Assembly: GCA_016705245.1 (NCBI GenBank)
Contig: JADIYM010000001.1
Coordinates: forward strand, 467,852-531,851
DNA length: 64,000 nucleotides
From: Blastocatellia bacterium
Lineage (GTDB): Bacteria; Acidobacteriota; Blastocatellia; UBA7656; JADIYM01
Direction of reading: 5' to 3'
The notes beneath the pieces are model-generated. The model made no database searches. It was given only the letters and a program-made list of their open reading frames with translations, and had not been told where the DNA came from. The position numbers were made by a program, and so were the translations under genes. Within the stretch, counting starts at the first letter, position 1. The number at the start of each line of letters is the position of its first letter. This document shows, piece after piece, positions 38,973 to 48,261 of this stretch.

Positions 38973-39172
38973 GGCTGCTGTCCTCCTCTCAGGTGCGCAC
39001 TCGCGATCGCGAGGGGCTGGTGAGTCCACCCTATGCGCCCATCGTCACAGAACTCTCACAAGCATCGAACCGGCTGGGCGCCGGCCATGAGAGCCTTTTC
39101 GGCCTTTATGCGCCATGACTTTACGGACTTTGGACCAGTGGTCAATCCCGCATGCTTCGCCGGGTCCCGTCG

Positions 39173-39180
39173 TGCATAAT
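39173..39180 (+). promoter_or_regulatory. Possible -10 element before the kinase-FGE gene
   Basis: TGCATAAT, 27 nt before the ATG at 39208. No good -35 partner. Confidence 0.4.
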
Positions 39181-39207
39181 GGCCACTGGCCAGTTCGGCC
39201 CCGTCCA

Positions 39208-41181
39208 ATGCTCGAAGCCGGCACCATCCTCCAAGATCGATATCGAATCCTCCGGCCACTTGGTCAGGGTGGTATGGGTGCGGTCTACCAGGCGACGGAC
39301 ATGCGGCTTCGGAGCACCGTCGCGTTGAAGGAAACGCTCGTTGAGGGCGACGCCTTTCGAAAGGCGTTCGAGCGCGAAGCCCACCTGCTCGCATCACTTC
39401 GCCACGCCGCGCTGCCCGTCGTCAGCGACCATTTCAACGAGGGCGAAGGCCAGTTTCTCGTCATGCAGTACATTCCCGGCGAAGATCTCTCGAAGCTCTG
39501 CGAAGCGAACGGCGGCCCGTTTCCGGTGTCGGTCGTGCTGCGTTGGGCCGACCAGTTGCTCGACGCGCTCGACTACCTCCATACGAGGTCGCCAACTGTT
39601 CTGCACCGCGACATCAAGCCGCAGAACATGAAGCTGACGGAGCGCGGAGAGCTCATCCTCCTCGATTTCGGCCTCGCGAAAGGCACGGCGAGCAGCCAGG
39701 GCAAGTCCCAGCTCTCGGCCGGCAGCTCCGTCGTCGGGTTCACACTCGCCTATGCTCCGCTCGAGCAGATCGAGGGTTCGGGGACGGAGCCTCGCAGCGA
39801 CATCTACTCCGCCGCCGCGACGCTCTACCACCTGGCGACGTACGTGAAGCCACCCGACGCCATCTCACGGGCGATGGCGCTCGTCAGCGGCCGACGCGAT
39901 CCGCTCCGACTGGCGAGCGTGGTCAATCCCCTGATTCCACCGGAGATCTCGGCCTTGCTCGACGCCTCTATGGCGAACAGTCCCGAAGATCGTCCGTCGT
40001 CCGCCGCCGATCTGCGACGCGCGTTCCGCGATGCGCGGAAGACGTCGGGGCTACCCGGAGCTGACTCGGGCGACACTACCTTTTTCGCCAAGACGCCCCA
40101 CGCCCTTCAGAAACCGGAATCCTCGCCGAAGCCTTCGGATGAAACGCGACGGCCTCCGGTCGATCCGCAGTATTCGCCCCGAACGATGTTCCAGCCGCCG
40201 TCCTCGTTTGGCGAGGCATTGCCGGACTCGCAGACGAACGTGCGCGCGTCGGCGCCTTTGCCCTCGGACTGGCGGCCGCCGGCGCCGCCCCGCACTGAGT
40301 TCCATACTGCCGCGGTCCCGCCTGCGGCTCCGGTGCTACCGACGCGAACGGCCGGATTTCCCGTCGTCTCGCTGACGGAGGCTGGCCGCGAGGCCGGCCG
40401 CGACTCGTGCTCGGTCGAGATCTTCGATGAAGGACTCGGCGGTCCGGCCATACTCGAGATGGTCTCGATACCGAGCGGGTCGTTCCGCATGGGTTCAGCC
40501 GAGTCGACCGACGGAAAGGAGTCGAAAGAGTCGCCGGCGCACGACGTGAAGCTCCGCGCCTTCTTCATCGGCCGCCTTCCGATCACGCAGGAGCAGTGGC
40601 GTGCCGTCGCAGCGATGCCGCAGGTTCGACTTCCGCTCGACCTGGATCCGTCGCATTTCAAGGGAGCGAGCCGGCCGGTCGAGAAGGTCTCGTGGGGCGA
40701 CTGCCAGGAGTTCTGCCAGCGGCTTTCTCGTCACACGGGTCGTCGCTACCGGCTTCCGACCGAGGCCGAGTGGGAATACGCGTGCCGTGCCGGCACCGCA
40801 ACACCGTTTCATTTCGGTCCTACCATCACGACCGAATTCGTCAACTACGACGGCAGTTTTCCGTTCGGGTCGGCTCCGAAGGGAGCTTATCGGAAGGAAA
40901 CCACTCCTCCTGGCGGCGCGGTGTCGGCGAACGGCTTCGGCCTCGTCGACATGCATGGAAACGTCTGGGAATGGTGCGAGGACGTCTGGCACGACGGATA
41001 TCACGGAGCGCCTGCGGACGGCGGCTCCTGGACGACGGGCGGCGACGTCGCCCAGCGAGTCCTTCGCGGAGGATCGTGGTACGGCCGCGCGGACTACTGC
41101 CGGTCTGCTGCTCGCGTCGGACTGGCCGCGGACGGCCGCAACGCACGCAGCGGGTTCCGGGTGGTGATGACGACAAACTAG
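39208..41181 (+). CDS. Ser/Thr protein kinase fused to a formylglycine-generating-enzyme-like domain
   Basis: 657 residues. Kinase domain at about 10-275: GQGGMG at 19-24, Lys41, HRDIKPQN at 133-140, DFGLAKG at 153-159, and APLEQ in place of the usual APE. A Pro/Ser-rich linker of about 120 residues follows, then an FGE-sulfatase (SUMF1) domain from about 410: MVSIPSGSFRMGS, PVEKVSWGDCQEFCQRL, YRLPTEAEWEYACRAGT, GLVDMHGNVWEWCEDVW, RVLRGGSWY and ARSGFRVV. Such fused domains usually bind ligands or proteins rather than modify sulfatases. No membrane helix, so cytoplasmic. An in-frame ATG at 39115 precedes the -10 element. Confidence 0.93.
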   Translation: MLEAGTILQDRYRILRPLGQGGMGAVYQATDMRLRSTVALKETLVEGDAFRKAFEREAHLLASLRHAALPVVSDHFNEGEGQFLVMQYIPGEDLSKLCEANGGPFPVSVVLRWADQLLDALDYLHTRSPTVLHRDIKPQNMKLTERGELILLDFGLAKGTASSQGKSQLSAGSSVVGFTLAYAPLEQIEGSGTEPRSDIYSAAATLYHLATYVKPPDAISRAMALVSGRRDPLRLASVVNPLIPPEISALLDASMANSPEDRPSSAADLRRAFRDARKTSGLPGADSGDTTFFAKTPHALQKPESSPKPSDETRRPPVDPQYSPRTMFQPPSSFGEALPDSQTNVRASAPLPSDWRPPAPPRTEFHTAAVPPAAPVLPTRTAGFPVVSLTEAGREAGRDSCSVEIFDEGLGGPAILEMVSIPSGSFRMGSAESTDGKESKESPAHDVKLRAFFIGRLPITQEQWRAVAAMPQVRLPLDLDPSHFKGASRPVEKVSWGDCQEFCQRLSRHTGRRYRLPTEAEWEYACRAGTATPFHFGPTITTEFVNYDGSFPFGSAPKGAYRKETTPPGGAVSANGFGLVDMHGNVWEWCEDVWHDGYHGAPADGGSWTTGGDVAQRVLRGGSWYGRADYCRSAARVGLAADGRNARSGFRVVMTTN

Positions 41182-41192
41182 AGAACGCTTCA

Positions 41193-41280
41193 CTTCGTGA
41201 CTCTGTGCCTCGGTGCCTCTGTGTGCGAAGCTCTTCATACGCTTCGCACACAGAGACACGGAGACACGGAGTCACTGAGG
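41193..41280. repeat. Intergenic inverted repeat, family A
   Basis: Core TGTGTGCGAAGC / GCTTCGCACACA with outer CTCTGTG-type units; 11 nt after the kinase-FGE stop. Confidence 0.9.
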
Positions 41281-41327
41281 AAACGGTCAGAACTTGAACT
41301 GACAGCCAATCACGGACTGAACAGCCA

Positions 41328-42329
41328 ATGAAAACCCTTCGCTTTGCCTTTCTCGCCATCCTCGCCTCGTGTCTTGCGGTCGCGCCGGTTGCGGCACAGA
41401 GCAGTCCCGGTCTCAAACGCATCACCGTGGCCTCGGCCGTCCGCGTGCGGTCGGGTCCAAGCACGACGGCGGCGGTGCTCGATACCCTCTCGATCGGCGT
41501 GCTTCTCGAAGAACGGGGCAGATCGGAGCGACCCGAGATGGTCGGCGACCAACAGGACTACTGGTATCGCGTCGCGCTCCCGAACAGGAAAGAAGGCTGG
41601 GTGTTTGGAGGCCTCACACAGGCCGTCGATCCGGCGATGGTCGACGACGCTTACGTACGCATCGCGACGGAGAGGCTGTCGCGCCAGGATCTCAAGTTCA
41701 CTGATCTGGCCGATTCGGTCACGTTCCTGAGCCGGGCCGCTGCTGGCGCCGAGTCACGTGAGGCGAAGGGGCGCCTCGAGCTCTCGCACCTGCTGATGGT
41801 GCAGAAGACGTCCGACTCGATTCCGCATGAAGAGCGAGGCAAGTCCCCGTACAGGGAGTGGATTGCACAGCAGGAAGCAGCGACCATCCGGCTCGACGAG
41901 ATCCAGGGCACATTCCTCGTTCACGACGAGCTCTTCTGGAAGATCGCGGACAAATACGCCGACACGAAGGCCGGCGACGATCTGGCATGGGCCGCCGCCG
42001 AGGCGCAGCTCGGAGGCGAGTGCGAAGGCGACATTTCATGCAACATCATGGCCTTCAACTACACGCGAGGACGATACCTGGCCGGCCGCCCGGACGGAGT
42101 ACACGCGGCACTCGTGGTGAAAGACTTCGTGGAGTATCTCGAGTCTTACATCACGGACCTGAATCGGGAGCCCACCATCTACGGCACGGGCCCCGATCAA
42201 GCCGAATACGTAGCGGATTACCGGAAGGCTCTCGATGAAGCCAGGGCGACGTTCCGGAAGACCGGCGCCGCCGGCCGCGACCGGACGATTGCGCTACTCG
42301 ACGAGGTGCAGAAGCTGACGCTCAAGTAG
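41328..42329 (+). CDS. Exported SH3-domain protein
   Basis: 333 residues with a signal peptide (LRFAFLAILASCLAVAPVAAQ). Residues 30-98 form a bacterial SH3 domain (ITVASAVRVRSGPSTTAAVLDTL, later YWYRVALPNRKEGWVFGGL), which often binds cell wall. The helical C-terminal 230 residues are not recognised; they include a Cys pair (GGECEGDISCN) that could form a disulfide. The envelope location is well supported, the function is not. Confidence 0.8.
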   Translation: MKTLRFAFLAILASCLAVAPVAAQSSPGLKRITVASAVRVRSGPSTTAAVLDTLSIGVLLEERGRSERPEMVGDQQDYWYRVALPNRKEGWVFGGLTQAVDPAMVDDAYVRIATERLSRQDLKFTDLADSVTFLSRAAAGAESREAKGRLELSHLLMVQKTSDSIPHEERGKSPYREWIAQQEAATIRLDEIQGTFLVHDELFWKIADKYADTKAGDDLAWAAAEAQLGGECEGDISCNIMAFNYTRGRYLAGRPDGVHAALVVKDFVEYLESYITDLNREPTIYGTGPDQAEYVADYRKALDEARATFRKTGAAGRDRTIALLDEVQKLTLK

Positions 42330-42332
42330 AGG

Positions 42333-42402
42333 AGAGTAGACAGGATTGCAGGATTTTCAGGATTAACACCAATCCTGAGAATCCTGTAATCCTGTCTACT
42401 CT
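42333..42402. repeat. Intergenic inverted repeat, ACAGGATT family
   Basis: Arms of 32 nt (42333-42364, 42371-42402) with few mismatches and a 6-nt loop, filling the gap between two convergent genes; the last base touches the recJ stop codon. Confidence 0.92.
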
Positions 42403-44144
42403 TATCTTGCCGGGCGTGCGTCCTTGATGACGAGTTGCGGGCGCGAGACACCCTGCCATTCGTTGACGCTGCACGACGCAAGCACATCGATTCGTGTCCC
42501 GACCGGGCACTCGCCCGCATATTCCGCGCCGTCCCACCACACTGCCTCGACGCTTCCCGCGTCGTCGCCGGCGAGCACGAGCTTCAGGTGCCGATCCTTC
42601 ATGATCAACACGCGCCGTACTGTCGCTGATTCGACCAGGAACATCGGGCGCGGGTTGCCGATTCCGTGCGGCTCGAGGCGCTGGAGCTCGCGCGCGGCCT
42701 CGAGCGTTACTTCGTCCGGCGACATGGCCGCATCTGCGCGATAGCGGGGAGCCAGGTCGCCGTCCGATCCGACGTTCGCCGTCACGAAGGCGGTCAGCCG
42801 ATCCCTCAGCGACTCGAGATGGTCTCGCTGAACCGTAAAACCCGCCGCGGCCCGGTGACCGCCGAACTTCACCAGCAGATCCGACGCCGACTCTAGTGCG
42901 TCTACGAGGTGGATTCCGTTGGCCGACCGCGCGCTCCCGCGACCGACGCCCTCCGCGTCGACCGCCACGATGAACGCGGGACGGTTCAGCGCATCGACGA
43001 CCTTCGACGCAACGATTCCCACCACCCCACGGTGCCAGCCGACTGCCTCGTCTCCGGCAAACAGGGCGACCGGCGGGACTTCGCCTAGGGCCTCCATCTC
43101 GTCCATCACGTGCTCGACGAGCCGCTGCTGGACTTCCTGACGCTCGCCATTTAGCCGGTTCAGTTCCCGCGCGATGCCCATCGCCGACTCGGCCGAGGTC
43201 GCATTGAAGAGCTCGATGACCGTCGTCGCCGCGGCCAGCCGTCCCGCGGCGTTGATCCGAGGACCGAGCTTGTAGCCGCAATCGGACGCCGTGACCGGCT
43301 TCCCGCCGAGGCCCGACACCTCGAGAAGCGCCGCGAGCCCGTGATTGCGTGACGGCTTCGACAGGCCAGCGAGTCCGGCTGCCACGATGGCGCGGTTCTC
43401 GAGGTCGTTGAGCTCGACCATGTCGGCGACCGTGCCGATTGCCGCAAGTTTCACGAGAGAAGCGATCAGTTCGTCACGCCTGGGATGCCCCGAGAGCAGG
43501 GCCTGCGCAACCTTGAGAGACAGTCCGCACGCAGCAAGAAAGTCGTTCGGGTATTCGCAGTTGTTCTGCTTCGGACAGAGCACGGCCAGCGCTCGCGACG
43601 GCACGTCCTCGCCGGGCGGGAGGTGGTGGTCGCACACGATGACGTCGATTCCGAGATCCGCGGCGCGGTTCACGGCTGCGTGATCCCGAACGCCGATGTC
43701 GCACGTCACGACGATAGCGGCGCCGTCGCGGGCCGCCTGTTCGGCCGCGGCGACACTGAATCCGTAACCTTCATCGAAGCGGCTCGGAATGTGGTAGCTG
43801 ACGCGGTCGCCGGCGCCGAGCAGCCGGAACGTGTGCTGAAGGATGACCGATGCGGTGGTCCCGTCGACGTCGTAATCCGAGACGATGCGGATCCGCTCGC
43901 CGTCGGCGATCGCGCGCTCCAGGCGCTCGACCGCACGGTCCATTCCAAGCATCGCCCGCGGATCGTGGAGGTGTCGCTCGAGGGACGGGTCGAGGAACTC
44001 GGCGGCGTGGGCCACGTCGGTAAATCCGCGCGCGAGCAGAATTCGCGCGACCGGCGCCGGGACGTCGAGGTCACGGGAGAGGCGCAGGACGTCGCGCTCG
44101 TTGACCGTCGTGAGTTCCCAGTGGGCGTGGCGGAAGGAGGTCAT
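42402..44144 (-). CDS. recJ: Single-stranded-DNA-specific exonuclease RecJ
   Basis: 580 residues from the ATG at 44144; in-frame upstream starts run through repeat DNA. DHH-phosphoesterase fold: SDYDVDGTTAS (Asp90, Asp92, Asp94) and the DHH motif at 172-174 (VCDHHLPPGED). The DHHA1 domain is visible at GGHRAAAGFT. 5'-3' exonuclease on single-stranded DNA in RecF-pathway and mismatch repair. Expected length is about 570-580, so it is complete. Confidence 0.94.
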   Translation of the reverse strand: MTSFRHAHWELTTVNERDVLRLSRDLDVPAPVARILLARGFTDVAHAAEFLDPSLERHLHDPRAMLGMDRAVERLERAIADGERIRIVSDYDVDGTTASVILQHTFRLLGAGDRVSYHIPSRFDEGYGFSVAAAEQAARDGAAIVVTCDIGVRDHAAVNRAADLGIDVIVCDHHLPPGEDVPSRALAVLCPKQNNCEYPNDFLAACGLSLKVAQALLSGHPRRDELIASLVKLAAIGTVADMVELNDLENRAIVAAGLAGLSKPSRNHGLAALLEVSGLGGKPVTASDCGYKLGPRINAAGRLAAATTVIELFNATSAESAMGIARELNRLNGERQEVQQRLVEHVMDEMEALGEVPPVALFAGDEAVGWHRGVVGIVASKVVDALNRPAFIVAVDAEGVGRGSARSANGIHLVDALESASDLLVKFGGHRAAAGFTVQRDHLESLRDRLTAFVTANVGSDGDLAPRYRADAAMSPDEVTLEAARELQRLEPHGIGNPRPMFLVESATVRRVLIMKDRHLKLVLAGDDAGSVEAVWWDGAEYAGECPVGTRIDVLASCSVNEWQGVSRPQLVIKDARPAR

Positions 44145-44169
44145 GGAGTGGAGCGCGGAGCTTATCTGA

Positions 44170-44259
44170 CTCAGTGGCTCCGTGCCGCCGTGTCTCTGCG
44201 TGCGAAGCGTCTGAAGAGCTTCGCACGCAAGAGACACGGGGACTCAGAGACACTGAGTA
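44170..44259. repeat. Intergenic inverted repeat, family A
   Basis: Core GCGTGCGAAGC-GTCTGAAGA-GCTTCGCACGC flanked by degenerate CTCAGTG/CACTGAG ends. Lies 12 nt past the EF-G-like stop. Confidence 0.9.
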
Positions 44260-44270
44260 TAGAACGCGTG

Positions 44271-46370
44271 TTAGTCCTCTTCCTCCGCCCTCTTGCGGCC
44301 GGCCGCGTGAGACTCCGCCACGATCTTCGCGGTCAGGTGTGTCGGCACCTCGTCATAGTGCGAGAACTCCATGTGGTAGCTTCCGCGCGCCTGCGTGATC
44401 GAGTTGAGCGTCGACTGATACGTCAGCATCTCGGACTGTGGCACGACCGCCTTGATCACCTGCGCCGTTCCCTTCGCGTCCATTCCCTGGACGCGCCCTC
44501 GCCCGCCGTTCAGGTCGCCCATGATGTCGCCCGCGAACTCCGCAGGCGCCGTGATGTCGACTTTCATCAGCGGCTCGAGCAGCACCGGGCCCGCCTTCTC
44601 CATCGCGCCGAGGAACGCCTTGCGACCCGCAAGTTTGAACGACAGCTCGTCCGAATCGACCGAGTGGTACGAGCCGTCGACGAGCTCGACCAGGAAATCC
44701 ACCATCGGGTATCCGGCGATGTAGCCCTTCGACGCGGCGTCGACGATTCCCTTCTCGATGGCCGGCCGGAAGTTCTGCGGCACGGCGCCGCCGAAGATCT
44801 TGTCGACGTATTTGAAGCCTTCGCCGCGCCCCGCTGGCGCAAAAACGCATTTGCAGTCACCGAACTGGCCGCGACCGCCGGACTGCTTCTTGTGACGGCC
44901 CTGCTGTTCGACCCGCTTCGTGATCGTCTCTCGATACGCGACTTTCGGCGGATGGAGCGCCACTTCCACTCCTCGTCGCTTGAGCTTCGCGACGACGGTC
45001 TCGACGTGGAGTTGACCGGAGCCCGCGAGGAGGAACTCGCCCGTCTGCGGGTCGCGAGAGAATCGGAGCGCGAGGTCCTCGTCGAGAAGGCGATGGATCG
45101 CCGCCGAGACCTTTTCCTCGTCCTGCCTCGACTTTGGCTCGATGGCAAAGGCGATCGCCGGCTCGGGGAACTCGACGGGCGCGTAGACGATCGGCGCCGA
45201 CTTGTCGCCAAGCGTGTTGCCGGTGTGCGTGTCCTTGAGCTTCGTCACTGCGACTACGTCGCCGGCGTGGGCCTGATCGATCTTGACGAGATCCTTGCCC
45301 TGAACCGCGTGGACTGGGCCGATTCGCTCGGCACCGCCGCTCGAGAGATTGGTGACGCCGGTGTCGGGTTTTAGCGTTCCCGACATGATCTTCATGATCG
45401 AGATCTTGCCGAACTGGTCGACCGTGGTCCGGAAGACGTAGGCCGAGAACGGCGCGGCGTCGGTCACGTCGCGGACGACCTCGTCCTCGGCGTCCGGCGA
45501 CGACGACCCGGTGACCGTCTTGCGCGCCGACGGCTCCGGCGCTACCGAGATGACGGCGTTGACGAGAGATGCGATACCGACGAGCGTCTCGGCCGACGCG
45601 CAGAGAATCGGGAAGATCCGCCGATCCCGCACGCCATCGATGATGCCGGCCAGCAGCTCGGCTTCTTCGAGCGTGCCGTCGGCGAAATACTTCTCCATGA
45701 GCGCTTCGTCGCTCTCGGCGACCATCTCGACGAGCGTTTCGCGCGCGGTGTCGGCAGCGGCCTTCAGATCGGCCGGGATCTCTTCGACGGCGGCGGTGAA
45801 CGTGCCGTCGGTCGGGTAGACGTGCGCCTTCATCGTGATGAGGTCGATGACGCCGCGGAAGTCCTTCTCGGCGCCCATCGGCATCTGGAAGGCGATCCCT
45901 CGACGGCCGAAGGCCTCGTGAACGGAGTCGACGCACGAGTCGTAATTCGCGCGCTCCTTGTCCATCTTGTTGACGACGAAGATGCACGGCGTCTCGGCTT
46001 CTTCGGCGTAGCTCATCGCCTTCTCGGTCTGCACTTCGACACCGTGTGTGGCGTCGAGGACGACGAGCGCCGAGTCGGCGCCCCGCAGGGCACCCTTCGC
46101 ATCGAGAATGAAGGCCGCGTACCCGGGCGTATCGATGAAGTTGAGCTTGTGCCCCTTCCACTCGCAGTGCGCAAGCGCCGACTGCATCGTGATTTTCCGC
46201 TCGCGTTCTTCGTCGTCGTAATCGGTGACGGTTGTTCCGTCGACGACGCGGCCGAGGCGCGTCGTTGCGCCTGCGACGTAGAGAATGCTCGCCACGAGCG
46301 AGGTCTTGCCCGAATCCCCGTGTCCGAGGATGGCGACGTTGCGGATGTCCTTGGTTTGGTAGGCCTTCAT
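44271..46370 (-). CDS. Elongation factor G-like translational GTPase
   Basis: 699 residues from the ATG at 46370, with AAAGGAG about 15 nt upstream. G1 motif GHGDSGKT at 16-23, switch I ERKITMQSA, NKMD, and domain III-V marks such as GSGQLHVE. It differs from canonical EF-G: the G3 motif is DTPGYAAF instead of DTPGHVDF, so the histidine that positions the attacking water is replaced by Tyr. This is the EF-G paralogue group (EF-G2 / EF-G-like) common in Acidobacteria and other phyla, which usually sits apart from rpsL-rpsG-fusA-tuf. Hydrolysis may be slow or the role may be non-canonical. Confidence 0.9.
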   Translation of the reverse strand: MKAYQTKDIRNVAILGHGDSGKTSLVASILYVAGATTRLGRVVDGTTVTDYDDEERERKITMQSALAHCEWKGHKLNFIDTPGYAAFILDAKGALRGADSALVVLDATHGVEVQTEKAMSYAEEAETPCIFVVNKMDKERANYDSCVDSVHEAFGRRGIAFQMPMGAEKDFRGVIDLITMKAHVYPTDGTFTAAVEEIPADLKAAADTARETLVEMVAESDEALMEKYFADGTLEEAELLAGIIDGVRDRRIFPILCASAETLVGIASLVNAVISVAPEPSARKTVTGSSSPDAEDEVVRDVTDAAPFSAYVFRTTVDQFGKISIMKIMSGTLKPDTGVTNLSSGGAERIGPVHAVQGKDLVKIDQAHAGDVVAVTKLKDTHTGNTLGDKSAPIVYAPVEFPEPAIAFAIEPKSRQDEEKVSAAIHRLLDEDLALRFSRDPQTGEFLLAGSGQLHVETVVAKLKRRGVEVALHPPKVAYRETITKRVEQQGRHKKQSGGRGQFGDCKCVFAPAGRGEGFKYVDKIFGGAVPQNFRPAIEKGIVDAASKGYIAGYPMVDFLVELVDGSYHSVDSDELSFKLAGRKAFLGAMEKAGPVLLEPLMKVDITAPAEFAGDIMGDLNGGRGRVQGMDAKGTAQVIKAVVPQSEMLTYQSTLNSITQARGSYHMEFSHYDEVPTHLTAKIVAESHAAGRKRAEEED

Positions 46371-46434
46371 AGCAGGTGAGGGTGACTCCTTTCTATGGCA
46401 CTTCGACGGGAGGGTGCTTCCAAGCGAGGCCGTA

Positions 46435-46869
46435 TCATGAAGGCACGGCCGCAAATCGCGCAACCGGAACCCCGAGCGGTAGCGAGGGCCGGGGTTTCCG
46501 CCCCGTGCCCGATTGCTTCTGGCTGTCGGGTTTGTCCTCGTCGGCCCGGCGGGAGCGCTTGATGTCCGAGCGGTGTTTCTTCTCGGCGAGGCGGGCTTCC
46601 TTCTTGGCGCGCGAGGGTCGAGTCGGTCGACGGGGCTTCTCGACGCGTCTCGACTCGGCGATCTTCTCGGCCATCCTCTCGAGCGCGACGCGGCGGTTCG
46701 CGGCCTGAGATCGCCGTTCCGTGGCCGTGACCACGAAGCCCGTCGCCCGGTGCGTCAGCCGGACTCCGCTCTCGACCTTGTTCCGGTGCTGTCCGCCGGG
46801 GCCGCCGGCGATGAAGAACTCCTCGTCGCAGTCGCGAGCGAGCGCCTCGAGATCAATTTCTTCATCCAT
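46435..46869 (-). CDS. Class I release-factor-like protein (ArfB/YaeJ-type domain)
   Basis: 144 residues. FIAGGPGGQHRNKVESGVRL contains the GGQ motif (Gly25-Gln27) that triggers peptidyl-tRNA hydrolysis, and the basic C-terminal region (RPSRAKKEARLAEKKHRSD) resembles the tail that ArfB puts in the mRNA channel of stalled ribosomes. No stop-codon recognition domain, so a ribosome-rescue role is likely. The last 20 or so codons run through a GGTAGC repeat element and are probably recent. It lies 65 nt upstream of the EF-G-like gene on the same strand, so both translation factors may share a transcript. Confidence 0.85.
   Translation of the reverse strand: MDEEIDLEALARDCDEEFFIAGGPGGQHRNKVESGVRLTHRATGFVVTATERRSQAANRRVALERMAEKIAESRRVEKPRRPTRPSRAKKEARLAEKKHRSDIKRSRRADEDKPDSQKQSGTGRKPRPSLPLGVPVARFAAVPS
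46466..46499 (+). repeat. Dispersed short GGTAGC element inside the release-factor-like gene
   Basis: GGAACCCCGAGCGGTAGCGA followed by GGGCCGGGGTTTCC; a palindromic copy overlapping the 3' coding end and upstream of the EF-G-like gene. Confidence 0.6.
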
Positions 46870-46881
46870 GCCAGGTCGAGT

Positions 46882-48042
46882 CTACACAACCGGAAGGTCG
46901 GCCGCGCGGCCGCGTCGCCGTGCGATCCACGCCCGCCACCGCCTCCAGGCGAGCGCAATACCGGTCCACGCCAGTACGGCTGCACCGGCCGATGCAACTC
47001 CTGCGATCGTCTGGCCAGCAACTCCGAAGTATTCCCCTGTGTGGGCAAAACGGAAAAACACCCGGAGTTGGCGACCGGTCGTGAAGCTCGAGAACGGCTC
47101 CCAGCGAACGACTTCGCCCGTCGTGCGATCGAGGGCGAGACTCGCCCGCTTCTGCGGCTGTCCGCCATCGCCTTCGTCGATCGAGAACGACACCGGAGCG
47201 TCGAGTGACTTCGGGAGCTGCAGGCTGATGGACCGCCAGCCGGGCGTCTGCTGCTCCGCTCGAGCCCAGAGCGCGTCGAGTCCGTCCGTAGGTGCCACCA
47301 CCGGAGGCGCGTCGGCGGCCGGCGGTGGGCCTCCGGGGCCCCGGGGCGCGGGAGGCTCCTCGCCGACGACGCGGTAAACGAGATTGCCGGCCCACGGGTA
47401 CGAGATTACGACGCCCGAAGCAACGACGAGTACGAGCGGCACCCACATCCAGAGACCGATCACGTTGTGCCAGTTGAAATCGCGGGCCTTGCCGGAGAGT
47501 CCCCTTCGGAACCACGCCACGCTTCGGACGTGCCTGAGAGTCCAGGTGCGCGGCCACCAGAGGTAGAGACCGCTCAGTACGATGAAGAGGAATCCAAGAT
47601 TCGCGGCGCCGGTCAAGGCGCGTCCGGTGTTGCGTCCCTGTCCCCAGGCCGCAAGCCAACGGTGCAGGTCCGTCACGAACCTGAAGAAAGCAGTCGTGCG
47701 CGCCGAACCCGCGCCGAGCACGGTGCCGGTGAAGGGATCGACGTAGACCGACGCTGCGCCGTCGAATCCGATCTCCGCTGGGGCGGACGGGTCGGCGTGA
47801 AGCGTGACACGGGCTGCCGAATGGCCGGTTGTCTCGCGCACTCGCGCGGCGAGGGCCTCGACGCCAAGTCGCGACGTCCTGTCGCGGCGCTCGACCGCGT
47901 ACGTGCTCGTGTCGGCCCAATCCGACATCTGCCTCTCATAGGTCAGCAGAACTCCCGTCACGGACATCAGAAAGATGATCACGCCGCCGGTAACGCCGAC
48001 CGCGAGGTGACACCAGAAAAGGACTTTGCGGAACTTCTGCAT
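46882..48042 (-). CDS. PepSY-associated transmembrane protein (PiuB/FegB-like)
   Basis: 386 residues from the ATG at 48042. Four main membrane segments: near residues 9-30 (FWCHLAVGVTGGVIIFLMSVTGVLL), around 140 and 190, and near the C-terminus (GVASAGAAVLAWTGIALAWRRW). Extracytoplasmic PepSY-like domains lie between. Conserved His residues (LHRW, NWHNVIGLW) fit heme binding. Members act as reductases for siderophore-bound iron next to TonB receptors; none is nearby, so the substrate is uncertain. Starts divergently from the GMC oxidoreductase. Confidence 0.85.
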   Translation of the reverse strand: MQKFRKVLFWCHLAVGVTGGVIIFLMSVTGVLLTYERQMSDWADTSTYAVERRDRTSRLGVEALAARVRETTGHSAARVTLHADPSAPAEIGFDGAASVYVDPFTGTVLGAGSARTTAFFRFVTDLHRWLAAWGQGRNTGRALTGAANLGFLFIVLSGLYLWWPRTWTLRHVRSVAWFRRGLSGKARDFNWHNVIGLWMWVPLVLVVASGVVISYPWAGNLVYRVVGEEPPAPRGPGGPPPAADAPPVVAPTDGLDALWARAEQQTPGWRSISLQLPKSLDAPVSFSIDEGDGGQPQKRASLALDRTTGEVVRWEPFSSFTTGRQLRVFFRFAHTGEYFGVAGQTIAGVASAGAAVLAWTGIALAWRRWRAWIARRRGRAADLPVV

Positions 48043-48107
48043 GAGCTCTGTACGAATCAGCGAGGCTACAGGAATGGGCGCGGATCGGTCGAGACAGTTC
48101 AGAACCG

Positions 48108-48199
48108 GGCTCCGTGTCTCCGTGCCTCCGAGTCTCCGTGTGCGAAGCGTCTGGGGAGCTTCGCACACAGAGTCTCAGAGGCACGGAGACACCGAGGCC
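48108..48199. repeat. Inverted repeat, family A, in a divergent intergenic region
   Basis: Core GTGTGCGAAGCGTCTGGGGA and GCTTCGCACAC. This is the only copy between divergent genes (starts at 48042 and 48262), where a 3'-end role does not apply. Confidence 0.9.
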
Positions 48200-48261
48200 A
48201 GAATCCGTTACAAGGACTACTCCCGTAAGATCGTTCGAATCTCGATTCAAAGAGTCACGCA

